NCBI GenBank assembly: GCA_964654825.1
Contig: CAZZKG010000042.1
Coordinates: 1-33,701 of the forward strand
Reading direction: 5' to 3'
Origin: CAZZKG01 sp964654825
Lineage (GTDB): Bacteria > Gemmatimonadota > CAZMKB01
Length of the DNA stretch: 33,701 bases
Below, piece after piece: positions 26,523 through 33,701 of the stretch. Under the pieces are notes generated by a model. The model did no database searches, had not been told where the DNA came from, and was given only the letters and a program-made list of their open reading frames with translations. Positions within the stretch are counted from its first letter, which is position 1, and each line of letters begins with the position of its first letter. A program made the translations under genes and the position numbers.

Positions 26523-27602
26523 GTGAATATGTACGCTGTGATAATGTCCGGGGGTGTCGGCTCACGGTTCTGGCCCGTGAGCAGAGTGGAGAAGCCGAAG
26601 CAGTTCCTCTCCCTGACGGGCGGAAACAGTCTCATCCGGGAGACCTTCGACCGTGTGCTGCCGATCATTCCCAGGGAAAATATTTATACCGTCACCGGGA
26701 GAAGATACGTCGATCTTATCCGCGAGGAACTTCCCGAACTCCTCCCATCAAATCTTCTCGCCGAACCGGTCGGAAAGAACACCGCGCCCTGCATCGGGTA
26801 TGCCTGCAGTGTGATATCCGCCCGGGACGAAGATGCCGTTGTGGTCATCCTGCCGGCCGATCATTATATAAGAGATGCTGATGGTTTTCGCAGAGTCGTG
26901 AAAGATGCTGCTGTGTTTTCCGACGAGAAGAAGACGATTTTGACCATCGGGATCAAACCTGCACTCGCCGAGACCGGCTACGGGTACATCCATGCCTCCA
27001 CACCTATCGATTCGCCTTCCGGAAATCAGGCGTTCAAGGTCTCTTCCTTTTTAGAAAAGCCCGATCCGGAGACCGCAAGGTCCTACGTCGAGGCCGGAGA
27101 CTATTTCTGGAACGCCGGCATATTCATCTCGCCCGCAGCCGTGATGCTGGGTTCGATCCGGAAACACCTTCCGGAAATGTCTCGTGGTCTCTCCAGGCTC
27201 ACCGAGAGTTTCGGTACCGAACGAGAAGCGGCGGCACTCGAGGAATTTTACCGGGTTGTACAGGCCGAATCGATCGACTACGGAGTGATGGAGAGGGAGA
27301 AGGACATCTACATGGTCAGAGGAGAATTCGGTTGGAGTGATCTGGGGAGTTGGGGGAGTACATATCATCTGGCCCCGAAGGACGAAGAGAATAATGCCTT
27401 AATATCCGGTGAGCTGCTCTCGATAGATTCACGAGGATGTTATGTAGATGCAGAAGGTAAGATCGTGGTTTTGATAGGTGTGTCTGATCTCGTTGCAGTA
27501 AGTACCAACGATGCCATACTCATCTGCAAAAAGGAGCTTTCCCAGAAAGTAAAGGAGGTCGTTGAGTTACTCAAGAGTGAAGGCAGGTCTGAGTTACTTT
27601 AG
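26523..27602 (+). CDS. manC: Mannose-1-phosphate guanylyltransferase
   Basis: A 359-aa cytosolic nucleotidyltransferase that makes GDP-mannose from mannose-1-phosphate and GTP. The N-terminal signature is MSGGVGSRFWPVSRVEKPKQF. Further family marks are EPVGKNTAPCIGYA, VVILPADHYI, ETGYGYIHAS, FLEKPD, YFWNAGIFI and FGWSDLGSWG. It ends with the short C-terminal part (AVSTNDAILICKKELSQKVKEVVELL) and lacks the fused isomerase domain of long ManC/AlgA enzymes. Start: GTG 26523 sits 8 bases after GAGG; the ATG at 26529, two codons later, is nearly as likely. Second gene of the GDP-mannose pair. The product would feed mannosylated glycans or fucose/rhamnose derivatives. Confidence 0.92.
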   Translation: MNMYAVIMSGGVGSRFWPVSRVEKPKQFLSLTGGNSLIRETFDRVLPIIPRENIYTVTGRRYVDLIREELPELLPSNLLAEPVGKNTAPCIGYACSVISARDEDAVVVILPADHYIRDADGFRRVVKDAAVFSDEKKTILTIGIKPALAETGYGYIHASTPIDSPSGNQAFKVSSFLEKPDPETARSYVEAGDYFWNAGIFISPAAVMLGSIRKHLPEMSRGLSRLTESFGTEREAAALEEFYRVVQAESIDYGVMEREKDIYMVRGEFGWSDLGSWGSTYHLAPKDEENNALISGELLSIDSRGCYVDAEGKIVVLIGVSDLVAVSTNDAILICKKELSQKVKEVVELLKSEGRSELL

Positions 27603-27696
27603 AGAGGAGCCTCACTCGAGATCAGCGAAAAAAGATTCTGGTCGGACGAGGGGTACCACTCATTTATTGCGAAGTTTAAGTCTGAGAACCGGCAGG

Positions 27697-29763
27697 ATGG
27701 ATAAGAAATCCAGCAAATCAATCGACACCCAACGCATCGAACTCTACGAGGCCCGGGAGGCGATCCTCGACCGGATCGTTTCGCACATCGGGAGCCCGAT
27801 CGATCTCGACAGGTATCTCCAGAGTACAGTCAATGAAATCGGGAAGATGATGGAAGCCTGCAGATGTGATCTGCTCGTTTTCACCGAAGATGAGAACATG
27901 AAGATAAACTATGAGTTCCGCAACGATGAGTCGGTCCCATCGAGCCTCAACCTCATTGTCCCCGTGGAGAAGGATTCTCTGATTGGATTCGCCCGCCGGG
28001 AATTTGCTCCGGTTGCCATCAACGACACGAGTGATGCCAGGTATCCGGAAATATTCCGCGGTCTGGCGGAGAAACTGTCCACCCGGTCACTCCTTGTCGT
28101 CCCGATCGCCTATCAGGGAGGGGTGCTCGCGATGCTCGGCATCCATTATACGAAGGGGAAACGCACCTTCACCGCGCATGAGATCGAATTTGTGGAATCA
28201 CTCTCGAAACAGGTTGCCATCGGACTCGAATACACGAAGCTCTACCTGGAAAAAGAGAAAGAAGTAGTGGTTGCCAAAACACTGCTGGATATCGCGACAA
28301 ATCTCAGTTCGAAGATGGATTTCGGGGACATCTCAGAATTCATAGCGCGGAAATCGCTCGATCTCCTGAAGGCGGATGTGGCAATGATCGGCGTGGTTGA
28401 TCGAACACGGGACGCACTCGTAATCGCCACGTACCTGGAGATAGACAAGGGGCGTGTGAGAATCCAGCACAAATCGAGCGTCGCGCTTATCAAAGAAAAG
28501 GAGTTGAAAAAAGCACTCCTGGGAAGGAAGACTCTCTTCGTCTCTCACACCGATAAGAGCAAACTTTCGAATCTGCTGCTCGGTACTCTTGTTCAGGGGA
28601 AATCATGTTTTTTCATACCGATCTATTCACAGAACGAGCTTTTCGGACTGATGAGTCTCTTCTGGACGAAGGAGGATTTCCGGGCCACATCCCACGAACA
28701 CAACCTCGTGAATGGTATTACCAGTCAGCTGACCACGGCTCTCGAGAATAACCGACTGAGCTCCGAGGTGGTGCGGCTCAGGCAGGAGCTTCGGGGGAGG
28801 ACAGCGAGCGAGAGAATTATCGGGAACAACGAGAAGCTGAGACGGTGTATAGAAATGAGCCTGCACGTGGCGGGAGGCCCGACAACCGTCCTCGTCCAGG
28901 GGGACAGCGGTACGGGGAAAGAACTCATCGCAGATCTCATTCAGGATAACAGCCCTCGAAAGGACATGCCGTATGTGAAGATAAACTGTGGGGCAATGCC
29001 TGAAACACTTCTCGAGTCCGAGCTGTTCGGACATGAGAAAGGGGCTTTCACCGGCGCCAAGTCCATGAACATAGGGAAATTCGAGCAGGCGGACGGAGGA
29101 ACGCTTTTCCTCGATGAGGTAGGCGAGATGAGCAAGTCCGCTCAGGTGAAAGTCCTCAGGGTCATCCAGAATGGCGAATTTCAGAGAGTCGGGGGCCGTC
29201 GGACGATTAAAACCGACGTCAGGGTCATTGCCGCCACGAATAAAAATATCGAGGAAGAGGTGGAGAATGGGAATTTCAGAAAAGATCTCTTCTATCGGCT
29301 CAACGTGTATCCGATACAGATCCCTCCTCTGAGAGAACGAAAAGAGGACATCCCGCTTCTTGTTAATCACTACCTTCAGATCTATCGGGCAAAGAGCAAC
29401 AACTACATTGTCGGGATCTCGGAGGGTGCCATGAAGTCTCTCAAAGTGTATGACTGGCCTGGAAATGTGAGGGAATTGGAGAATGCCATAGAACGGGCTG
29501 TCGTCGTCTGTGCAGGCAGGATCATTACCGAGCAGGATCTCCCCGAATCGATCAGGCATGCTGATGCAGCTCTGAAGGAGAGGACAATTGATATCGAGAT
29601 CGGGATGCAACTCAAAGATGCCGAGGAGAAAATCATTCTCGAGACACTCACCTCCGTCAGGGGAGTGAAAAAAAAATGTGCTGAAGTACTGGGAATCGGC
29701 AGGAAAACCCTCTATCGTAAACTCGAACAGATAGAGGGAAAAGAGGAAGAAGTGTCACTCTGA
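27697..29763 (+). CDS. Sigma-54-dependent transcriptional activator with two GAF domains
   Basis: A 688-aa enhancer-binding protein. Two GAF-type sensor domains occupy roughly residues 35-180 and 195-350 (for example LSTRSLLVVPIAYQGGVLAMLG and GKSCFFIPIYSQNELFGLMSL). The AAA+ domain has Walker A GDSGTGKE at 402-409, the sigma-54 contact loop GAFTGA at 449-454, Walker B GTLFLDEVGE at 468-477 and the arginine region LFYRLNVYPIQIPPLRERKEDI. A Fis-type helix-turn-helix is at about 655-676 (VKKKCAEVLGIGRKTLYRKL). There is no receiver domain, so the signal is probably a small molecule or redox cue sensed by the GAF pair. ATG 27697 is preferred; the frame is open further upstream but overlaps the manC end. 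A sigma-54-type promoter lies before the next gene, its likely target. Confidence 0.92.
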   Translation: MDKKSSKSIDTQRIELYEAREAILDRIVSHIGSPIDLDRYLQSTVNEIGKMMEACRCDLLVFTEDENMKINYEFRNDESVPSSLNLIVPVEKDSLIGFARREFAPVAINDTSDARYPEIFRGLAEKLSTRSLLVVPIAYQGGVLAMLGIHYTKGKRTFTAHEIEFVESLSKQVAIGLEYTKLYLEKEKEVVVAKTLLDIATNLSSKMDFGDISEFIARKSLDLLKADVAMIGVVDRTRDALVIATYLEIDKGRVRIQHKSSVALIKEKELKKALLGRKTLFVSHTDKSKLSNLLLGTLVQGKSCFFIPIYSQNELFGLMSLFWTKEDFRATSHEHNLVNGITSQLTTALENNRLSSEVVRLRQELRGRTASERIIGNNEKLRRCIEMSLHVAGGPTTVLVQGDSGTGKELIADLIQDNSPRKDMPYVKINCGAMPETLLESELFGHEKGAFTGAKSMNIGKFEQADGGTLFLDEVGEMSKSAQVKVLRVIQNGEFQRVGGRRTIKTDVRVIAATNKNIEEEVENGNFRKDLFYRLNVYPIQIPPLRERKEDIPLLVNHYLQIYRAKSNNYIVGISEGAMKSLKVYDWPGNVRELENAIERAVVVCAGRIITEQDLPESIRHADAALKERTIDIEIGMQLKDAEEKIILETLTSVRGVKKKCAEVLGIGRKTLYRKLEQIEGKEEEVSL

Positions 29764-29839
29764 TACACCATTTTAGTTCATTTGCCGGGGAGTGTATTAT
29801 ATTGATACTCTTTCGTGGTGATGAGAGTCGGCATGGGTC

Positions 29840-29854
29840 ATAATGTTACATTAT
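29840..29854. promoter_or_regulatory. Perfect palindrome, candidate activator-binding site
   Basis: ATAATGT-T-ACATTAT is a perfect 7-bp dyad with one central base. It lies about 135 bases upstream of the -24 element of the sigma-54-type promoter, a usual distance for an enhancer site bound by a Fis-type activator. Binding by the neighbouring regulator is inference. Confidence 0.45.
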
Positions 29855-29987
29855 TCACAAATAATCGTTTCTTTGTGATGCATGTGCACAGACAGATCCT
29901 CGTGTCGTACATGAGAATAAGCGTGTAAGGTCTATAATGGTATGATGTTAACACATTCCAAAAATGAGTTCTGGAAAGAGGCCTGAA

Positions 29988-30003
29988 TGGAATACTTCTT
30001 GCT
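29988..30003 (+). promoter_or_regulatory. Putative sigma-54 (-24/-12) promoter
   Basis: TGG at 29988-29990 and TTGCT at 29999-30003 place the invariant GG and GC exactly 10 bases apart, as required for sigma-54. The -24 block departs from TGGCAC at two of its three later positions. Transcription would start near 30014, about 44 bases before the radical SAM start codon. Confidence 0.55.
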
Positions 30004-30057
30004 CCTCCTAATCAGTTTGGGGTGAAACAACGGGAGAATTGAAGAAAGGACCGGAAT

Positions 30058-31725
30058 ATGGGAAAGAAGGACTACACTCCTGCTCAACCAGAGCGTACCT
30101 ATCTGGGAACGCAGATATCACCTAGAAAAACAGGTTTACCCAAGGAAACCGAGTCACTCTGTCCGGATTGCCTGGAAGTAATCCCGGCCGTACTTTACGA
30201 GGAGGCCGGACGAGTCATGATGCTCAAATCGTGCCCGGATCATGGGGAAATCAAAGATATCATATGGTCGGATGCCAGGATGTACAGGCAGATGGAGGCG
30301 TGGGACTTCGGTGACAATTGCGGCGTAACTAATCCCAGGGTCACGGATGCAGTTAAGTGTCCCGACGACTGCGGCCTGTGTAATATTCACACCAGCCACA
30401 CGAGCCTCGCCAATGTCGATCTCACCAACAGGTGCAACCTGACCTGCCCGATCTGTTTCGCGAATGCGAATGCTTCCGGGACTCTGTTCGAGCCATCCTT
30501 CGAACAGGTTGTGGAGATGATGAAGAACCTCCGCAACGAGAAACCCGTTGCATGCAGGATCATCCAATTCTCCGGCGGAGAACCTCTCGTTTACCCACAT
30601 TTTCTTGAAGTCGTGAGGAAAGCAAACGAACTCGGATTCTCCCACGTCCAGATTGCATCCAACGGCCTCAAACTCGCTGACCGGGATTTTACGATGCGCT
30701 GTGCCGAAGCCGGCCTTCATACTATCTATCTCCAGTTCGATGGAATCGGTGATGAACCATACCTCAAAACCCGCGGCGAGGCTGTTTTCGACAGGAAACT
30801 CAAAGCAATGAAAAATATCCGGGAAGCCGGTATGAAGATCGTCTTCGTCCCCACCATCGTGAAAGGTGTGAACGATCACCATGTCGGTCCGATCCTTGAG
30901 TTTGCTCTCGAGAACATAGACATCATGAGCGGGATAAGTTATCAGCCGGTTACCTTCACCGGGAGGATCTCATACAAGGAGCGACAACAGAAGCGGTTCA
31001 CTCTCACCGATCTTGCCCGCTGCATCGAAGAACAAACCGGGATAGCCAACAGATACGAGGACTGGTATCCCCTCAATAGCACTGCTCCTTTCTCGAGACT
31101 CCTCGGTAAGATCCGAGGCGAGGAAACTGTCACCCTCACGTGTCACTCCCACTGCTCGATCGGGACCTATCTGTTCGTCGATAAGAACAAAAAGGGCACA
31201 CCGGTCACCAGGTTCATGGACATCGGAGAGATGTACAAGGACATGGACCGCCTTGCCCGCGATGAGGGATTCCTCTCACGGATCAATACCCTCACGAAAG
31301 CGAAAGCTTTCAACTCACTCAGGAAACACTTTCACGAGGACCGGGCGCCAAAGGGGCTCTCGTTTACACGCTTCCTTCAAACTCTCGACGGGTTCGTGGA
31401 CAAGAGCAAAGGAAGGGGGAAGATGGATGGGGAGTATACATACAAGACTCTTCTCGTTGCCGGTATGCACTTCATGGACTCTTACAACTACGACATCGAA
31501 CGGGTCAAGAGGTGCGTGATTCACTACGCCGCGCCGGATGGGAAGATCTACCCGTTCTGCGTCTACAACTCCGGGCCCACCGTGCGGAACAGGATCGAGA
31601 AGGAGTTCGCGCTGAGCGACGAGGAGATCCTGAAGAAGTCGGAAGCCGAAAACCATCCCCCGGAGCTCCAGAAGCTCGTCAACAAGATCAAGGCGCAGGA
31701 GAAGGCAACCACTCCGACCGGCTGA
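30058..31725 (+). CDS. Radical SAM protein, tetraether lipid synthase (Tes/MJ0619)-like
   Basis: A 555-aa iron-sulphur enzyme. The N-terminal cysteine region has CPDC at 35-38, CPDHG at 59-63, Cys88 and CPDDCGLC at 101-108. The radical SAM cluster motif is CNLTCPIC at 126-133, followed by FSGGEPLVYP. C-terminal cysteines occur at 362, 366, 486 and 501 (TCHSHC, RCVIHYAAPDGKIYPFC). The opening (CPDCLEVIPA...CPDHGEIKDIIWSDA) and the closing segment (MHFMDSYNYDIERVKRCVIHY) resemble the archaeal MJ0619/Tes family, which joins two isoprenoid lipid tails through C-C bonds and holds several [4Fe-4S] clusters plus a rubredoxin-like iron. Related bacterial proteins have been tied to membrane-spanning lipids. 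AAAGGA lies 7 bases before the ATG. The exact reaction is unknown; another MJ0619-like radical SAM activity is the alternative. Confidence 0.8.
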   Translation: MGKKDYTPAQPERTYLGTQISPRKTGLPKETESLCPDCLEVIPAVLYEEAGRVMMLKSCPDHGEIKDIIWSDARMYRQMEAWDFGDNCGVTNPRVTDAVKCPDDCGLCNIHTSHTSLANVDLTNRCNLTCPICFANANASGTLFEPSFEQVVEMMKNLRNEKPVACRIIQFSGGEPLVYPHFLEVVRKANELGFSHVQIASNGLKLADRDFTMRCAEAGLHTIYLQFDGIGDEPYLKTRGEAVFDRKLKAMKNIREAGMKIVFVPTIVKGVNDHHVGPILEFALENIDIMSGISYQPVTFTGRISYKERQQKRFTLTDLARCIEEQTGIANRYEDWYPLNSTAPFSRLLGKIRGEETVTLTCHSHCSIGTYLFVDKNKKGTPVTRFMDIGEMYKDMDRLARDEGFLSRINTLTKAKAFNSLRKHFHEDRAPKGLSFTRFLQTLDGFVDKSKGRGKMDGEYTYKTLLVAGMHFMDSYNYDIERVKRCVIHYAAPDGKIYPFCVYNSGPTVRNRIEKEFALSDEEILKKSEAENHPPELQKLVNKIKAQEKATTPTG

Positions 31726-31748
31726 AGAAATAGCGATAAAACCAATCA

Positions 31749-31782
31749 GATCCCCGTTCCCTGGCTTCAGGGGCCGGGGATC
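31749..31782. terminator. Bidirectional hairpin between convergent genes
   Basis: An 8-bp outer stem (GATCCCCG / CGGGGATC) encloses a 5-bp inner stem (CCCTG / CAGGG) with a GCTT loop and a small internal loop. It lies just after the radical SAM stop, and the stop codon of the opposing VCBS gene (31767-31769) falls inside it. A loose T-rich stretch follows on the minus strand; none follows on the + strand. Confidence 0.6.
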
Positions 31783-33236
31783 GCTGTCCTAAAACCGATT
31801 GCGGCGGGTGTAACCGGATCGTGGTAGAACAGGAAATTGCCCTCGTCCGGGTCCCAGTTAGCGATGCCAAGATCGGCCGATGTCGAGTACTTGTACGTGA
31901 CCCACAGCATTTCCCCTGATGCAGGGGCTTCGGACAGGCTGAACCAGCCCGATGCGAGATCATAGCAGTAAGTACCCGGATTGATACGGGTGTTCCCCCT
32001 CCAGATCGTGAGGATTTCGTGAACCGGCTTATGATCGAGGTAGAAGACTTTTTTAACTCCATCGCCTTCATGCCTTTCTCTGACCTGGAATCTCAAACCG
32101 TCTCTGTCGACGTCACCCCAGACCATTTCTTCGATTACACTGTAGGTGGTTGAGTTCCACGTCGGATTGGTGGTGAGGTAGGAGCCCGTGTTCTCGAAGA
32201 TCATCGCATCTGACCACCATCGTCCGGTGGCAAGGTCCAGATCGCCGTCGTTGTCGACATCCATGAACGAGACCGATGAACCATAGCCGCTCGTACTCGA
32301 CTGCCAGCCCGGAGTGGTCTCGAGATCACCCGTCCCGTCGTTGAAGTACACCTTGAATTTGCCTGATCCGCCGAGTTGATTGTTGTCAGCCACCGCGAGG
32401 TCGAGCCAGCCGTCTCCGTCGACATCACCCCAGGTGATGGTGTTCCCGTAGACTGATGCATCCGTCGATGTCCAGCTTGCCGTCGTCTCAATGGTACCGT
32501 CGTTGTTGATGTACACCTTGTTGGGGGATTCCTCGGCGGTGAATGCGAGATCGAGATCCCCGTCGTTGTCAACATCACCCCAGACGACGTCATACGCGTG
32601 GTCGTACTCTGTTGATACCCAGCTCGGGAGTGATTCGAGAACTCCATCGTTGTTGTAGTAAATCCTGTTAGGGAGGGGGTCATTGTAATAAGATTCTCCC
32701 GTAGCGACCGCGAGGTCGAGGTCGCCGTCACCATCTGCATCACCGAATGAGCAGCTGAAAGAGAAAAATGTGTCGGAAGATTCCCATGAAGGCGATCTCT
32801 CGAGCTGCCCTGTGCCGTCATTCATGTAGGCCTTGATCCATCCTTCATCACTGAACCCACCGGGTCCTAGATACAGAGATACCGCGAGGTCGTTCCAGCC
32901 GTCCTTGTCGATGTCGCCGACGGAGAGATGGCCGTGGTATCCGATATCGAGGGATGTCCAGTTTGGAATGGTGGGGAAGGTCCCGTCACCGTCGTTGTAA
33001 TATATCGCAACTTTCTGCCGGCTCATATCGTTGCCGCTGGAAACGATGAAATCCAGCCATCCGTCGTTGTCCATGTCAGCGAGAGCCGCTCCGGTCGTGT
33101 AGTTATATTGATCGCTCGATATCCACGAGGGAGTGATCTCGAGCGGAATCGTAGGCATCCGGTTGGAAGCACCAAGCTGAGTCGAACAGAGAAACGCAAG
33201 AAAAGCCGACAGGACCAGAGTGTTTGTGTTCATCAT
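31767..33236 (-). CDS. Secreted VCBS/FG-GAP repeat protein
   Basis: An exported protein of about 489 aa. The signal peptide is TLVLSAFLAFLCSTQLGA. Six full calcium-loop repeats are visible: DMDNDGWLDFIVS, DIDKDGWNDLAVS, DADGDGDLDLAVA, DVDNDGDLDLAFT, DVDGDGWLDLAVA, DVDNDGDLDLATG. A seventh starts (DVDRDG) but switches to unrelated sequence (LRFQVRERHEG). Blades are about 55 residues apart, fitting an integrin-like propeller. The last ~110 residues form a separate beta-rich domain with no sorting motif. Three starts compete (GTG 33239, ATG 33236, ATG 33233); AGGAG is best spaced for the second or third. A near-consensus promoter lies 35 bases upstream. Probably surface or secreted; ligand unknown. 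Confidence 0.8.
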   Translation of the reverse strand: MMNTNTLVLSAFLAFLCSTQLGASNRMPTIPLEITPSWISSDQYNYTTGAALADMDNDGWLDFIVSSGNDMSRQKVAIYYNDGDGTFPTIPNWTSLDIGYHGHLSVGDIDKDGWNDLAVSLYLGPGGFSDEGWIKAYMNDGTGQLERSPSWESSDTFFSFSCSFGDADGDGDLDLAVATGESYYNDPLPNRIYYNNDGVLESLPSWVSTEYDHAYDVVWGDVDNDGDLDLAFTAEESPNKVYINNDGTIETTASWTSTDASVYGNTITWGDVDGDGWLDLAVADNNQLGGSGKFKVYFNDGTGDLETTPGWQSSTSGYGSSVSFMDVDNDGDLDLATGRWWSDAMIFENTGSYLTTNPTWNSTTYSVIEEMVWGDVDRDGLRFQVRERHEGDGVKKVFYLDHKPVHEILTIWRGNTRINPGTYCYDLASGWFSLSEAPASGEMLWVTYKYSTSADLGIANWDPDEGNFLFYHDPVTPAAIGFRTAIPGP

Positions 33237-33271
33237 CACTTCTCCTATTCTCGGTTGAATGTTCCTGATCC

Positions 33272-33300
33272 ATTTTACCGTATAACATCTCGATTGTCAA
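33272..33300 (-). promoter_or_regulatory. Near-consensus sigma-70 promoter for the VCBS gene
   Basis: On the minus strand: perfect TTGACA (reverse complement at 33295-33300), a 17-base spacer and TAAAAT (reverse complement at 33272-33277, 5/6). Confidence 0.75.
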
Positions 33301-33316
33301 GTGAGCTCGGCGTTTC

Positions 33317-33343
33317 TTGACATTATTCAGCAGGTGCTATAAG
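33317..33343 (+). promoter_or_regulatory. Possible promoter of the HIT-family gene
   Basis: TTGACA at 33317-33322 is followed by TATAAG at 33338-33343 with a short 15-base spacer. The -35 is perfect but the spacing is poor and the last -10 base is wrong, so strength is doubtful. Confidence 0.35.
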
Positions 33344-33398
33344 TTACACGTTATCAAAAAAAAAGTTTATTCACGCTACCTGTAAGAGGCAGATAAAA

Positions 33399-33701
33399 GT
33401 GGAGAGACTGTGGACACCATGGCGGATGGAGTACATTTTGAGTGATAAAGAAAGTGGATGCATCTTCTGCACGAAGTTGTCCGAAGGGAATGACGAGGCC
33501 AATTTCATCCTCGAAAGAGGGCAGTATACTTTTGCTATCCTGAACATCTACCCGTACAATACCGGACACATCATGATGGCACCCACCAGGCACGTAGAGT
33601 CCCCCTGGAAGATGGAAGATCGGGAAATGCTGGAGTTGATGCAGTTTCTGAAGAACTGGGAAGGACGCATCCGGAAAACCTATCAACCACAGGGACTCAA
33701 T
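33399..33701 (+). CDS. HIT-family nucleotide-binding protein, 3' end cut by window
   Basis: The first 101 codons of a histidine-triad family protein; the reading frame is open to the window edge. GTG at 33399 is chosen because AAGAGG lies 9 bases upstream and because it restores the family opening ERLWTPWRMEYI; the ATG at 33426 would lose it. A CxxC pair (CIFC, residues 21-24) is a usual zinc-binding element. The segment YTFAILNIYPYNTGHIMMAPTRHVE is the conserved core leading to the HIT fold. The catalytic HxHxH triad lies beyond the window. Family members hydrolyse or phosphorolyse dinucleoside polyphosphates or AMP derivatives; which one cannot be told. Confidence 0.85.
   Translation, partial: MERLWTPWRMEYILSDKESGCIFCTKLSEGNDEANFILERGQYTFAILNIYPYNTGHIMMAPTRHVESPWKMEDREMLELMQFLKNWEGRIRKTYQPQGLN

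Noticed and set aside
28627..29610. 327-codon open frame on the minus strand
   Set aside because: Antisense to the AAA+ domain of the sigma-54 activator; no coherent protein features.
1..33701. tRNA, rRNA, CRISPR arrays, insertion sequences, toxin-antitoxin pairs
   Set aside because: Looked for on both strands; no cloverleaf, repeat-spacer pattern, transposase or paired small genes were found that I could support.

Overview
The window reads as a chromosomal stretch of a Gram-negative (diderm) bacterium, probably from an uncultured FCB-related lineage such as Krumholzibacteriota, Eisenbacteria or Latescibacterota. This assignment is inference. It rests on secreted proteins ending in a FlgD-like/type-A sorting-like domain (NYPNPFNP...YDLRGR...GVYLYKL), a PorV-like outer-membrane protein, a TonB-dependent receptor with a CarboxypepD_reg N-domain, large multihaem cytochromes, and canonical sigma-70 promoters (TTGACA-N17-TATAAT type) rather than the Bacteroidetes -33/-7 type. 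No rRNA, tRNA, CRISPR array, transposase or phage gene was seen.

Layout. (1) 295-795: a stand-alone PTS EIIA-like protein. (2) 926-4579: a tight three-gene + strand operon of an outer-membrane beta-barrel, a 12-haem periplasmic cytochrome and a 13-haem exported cytochrome, which has the composition of a porin-cytochrome conduit for electron transfer across the outer membrane. (3) 12536-4701, minus strand: TonB-dependent receptor, a 1019-aa surface protein with one CxxCH haem motif, a PorV-like barrel and a sorting-domain protein, closed by a strong terminator. (4) 12831-14402: a secreted seven-bladed VCBS propeller behind a near-consensus promoter. (5) 14620-17397: FabL-type enoyl-ACP reductase, GT4 glycosyltransferase and CvpA-like membrane protein. 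(6) 20369-17425, minus strand: NamZ-like (DUF1343) and NagZ-like (GH3) exported hydrolases, facing away from an MltD-like LysM lytic transglycosylase (20911-22626). Together these look like a cell-wall turnover set. A ~160-bp palindromic, MITE-like element sits between the two arms. (7) 24947-22659, minus strand: a BNR-repeat secreted protein. (8) 25136-27602: phosphomannomutase plus mannose-1-phosphate guanylyltransferase, i.e. GDP-mannose supply. (9) 27697-29763: a GAF-GAF-AAA+-Fis sigma-54 activator, followed by a sigma-54-type promoter and a radical SAM protein (30058-31725) that resembles the tetraether lipid synthase (Tes/MJ0619) family. (10) 33236-31767, minus strand: a second VCBS propeller. 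(11) 33399 to the end: the start of a HIT-family protein.

The strongest candidates for novel biology are the porin-cytochrome operon, which converges on an outer-membrane operon containing a haem-motif surface protein, and the Tes-like radical SAM gene, which appears to be under sigma-54 control by its neighbour. All family assignments come from reading motifs by eye; no database search was run.
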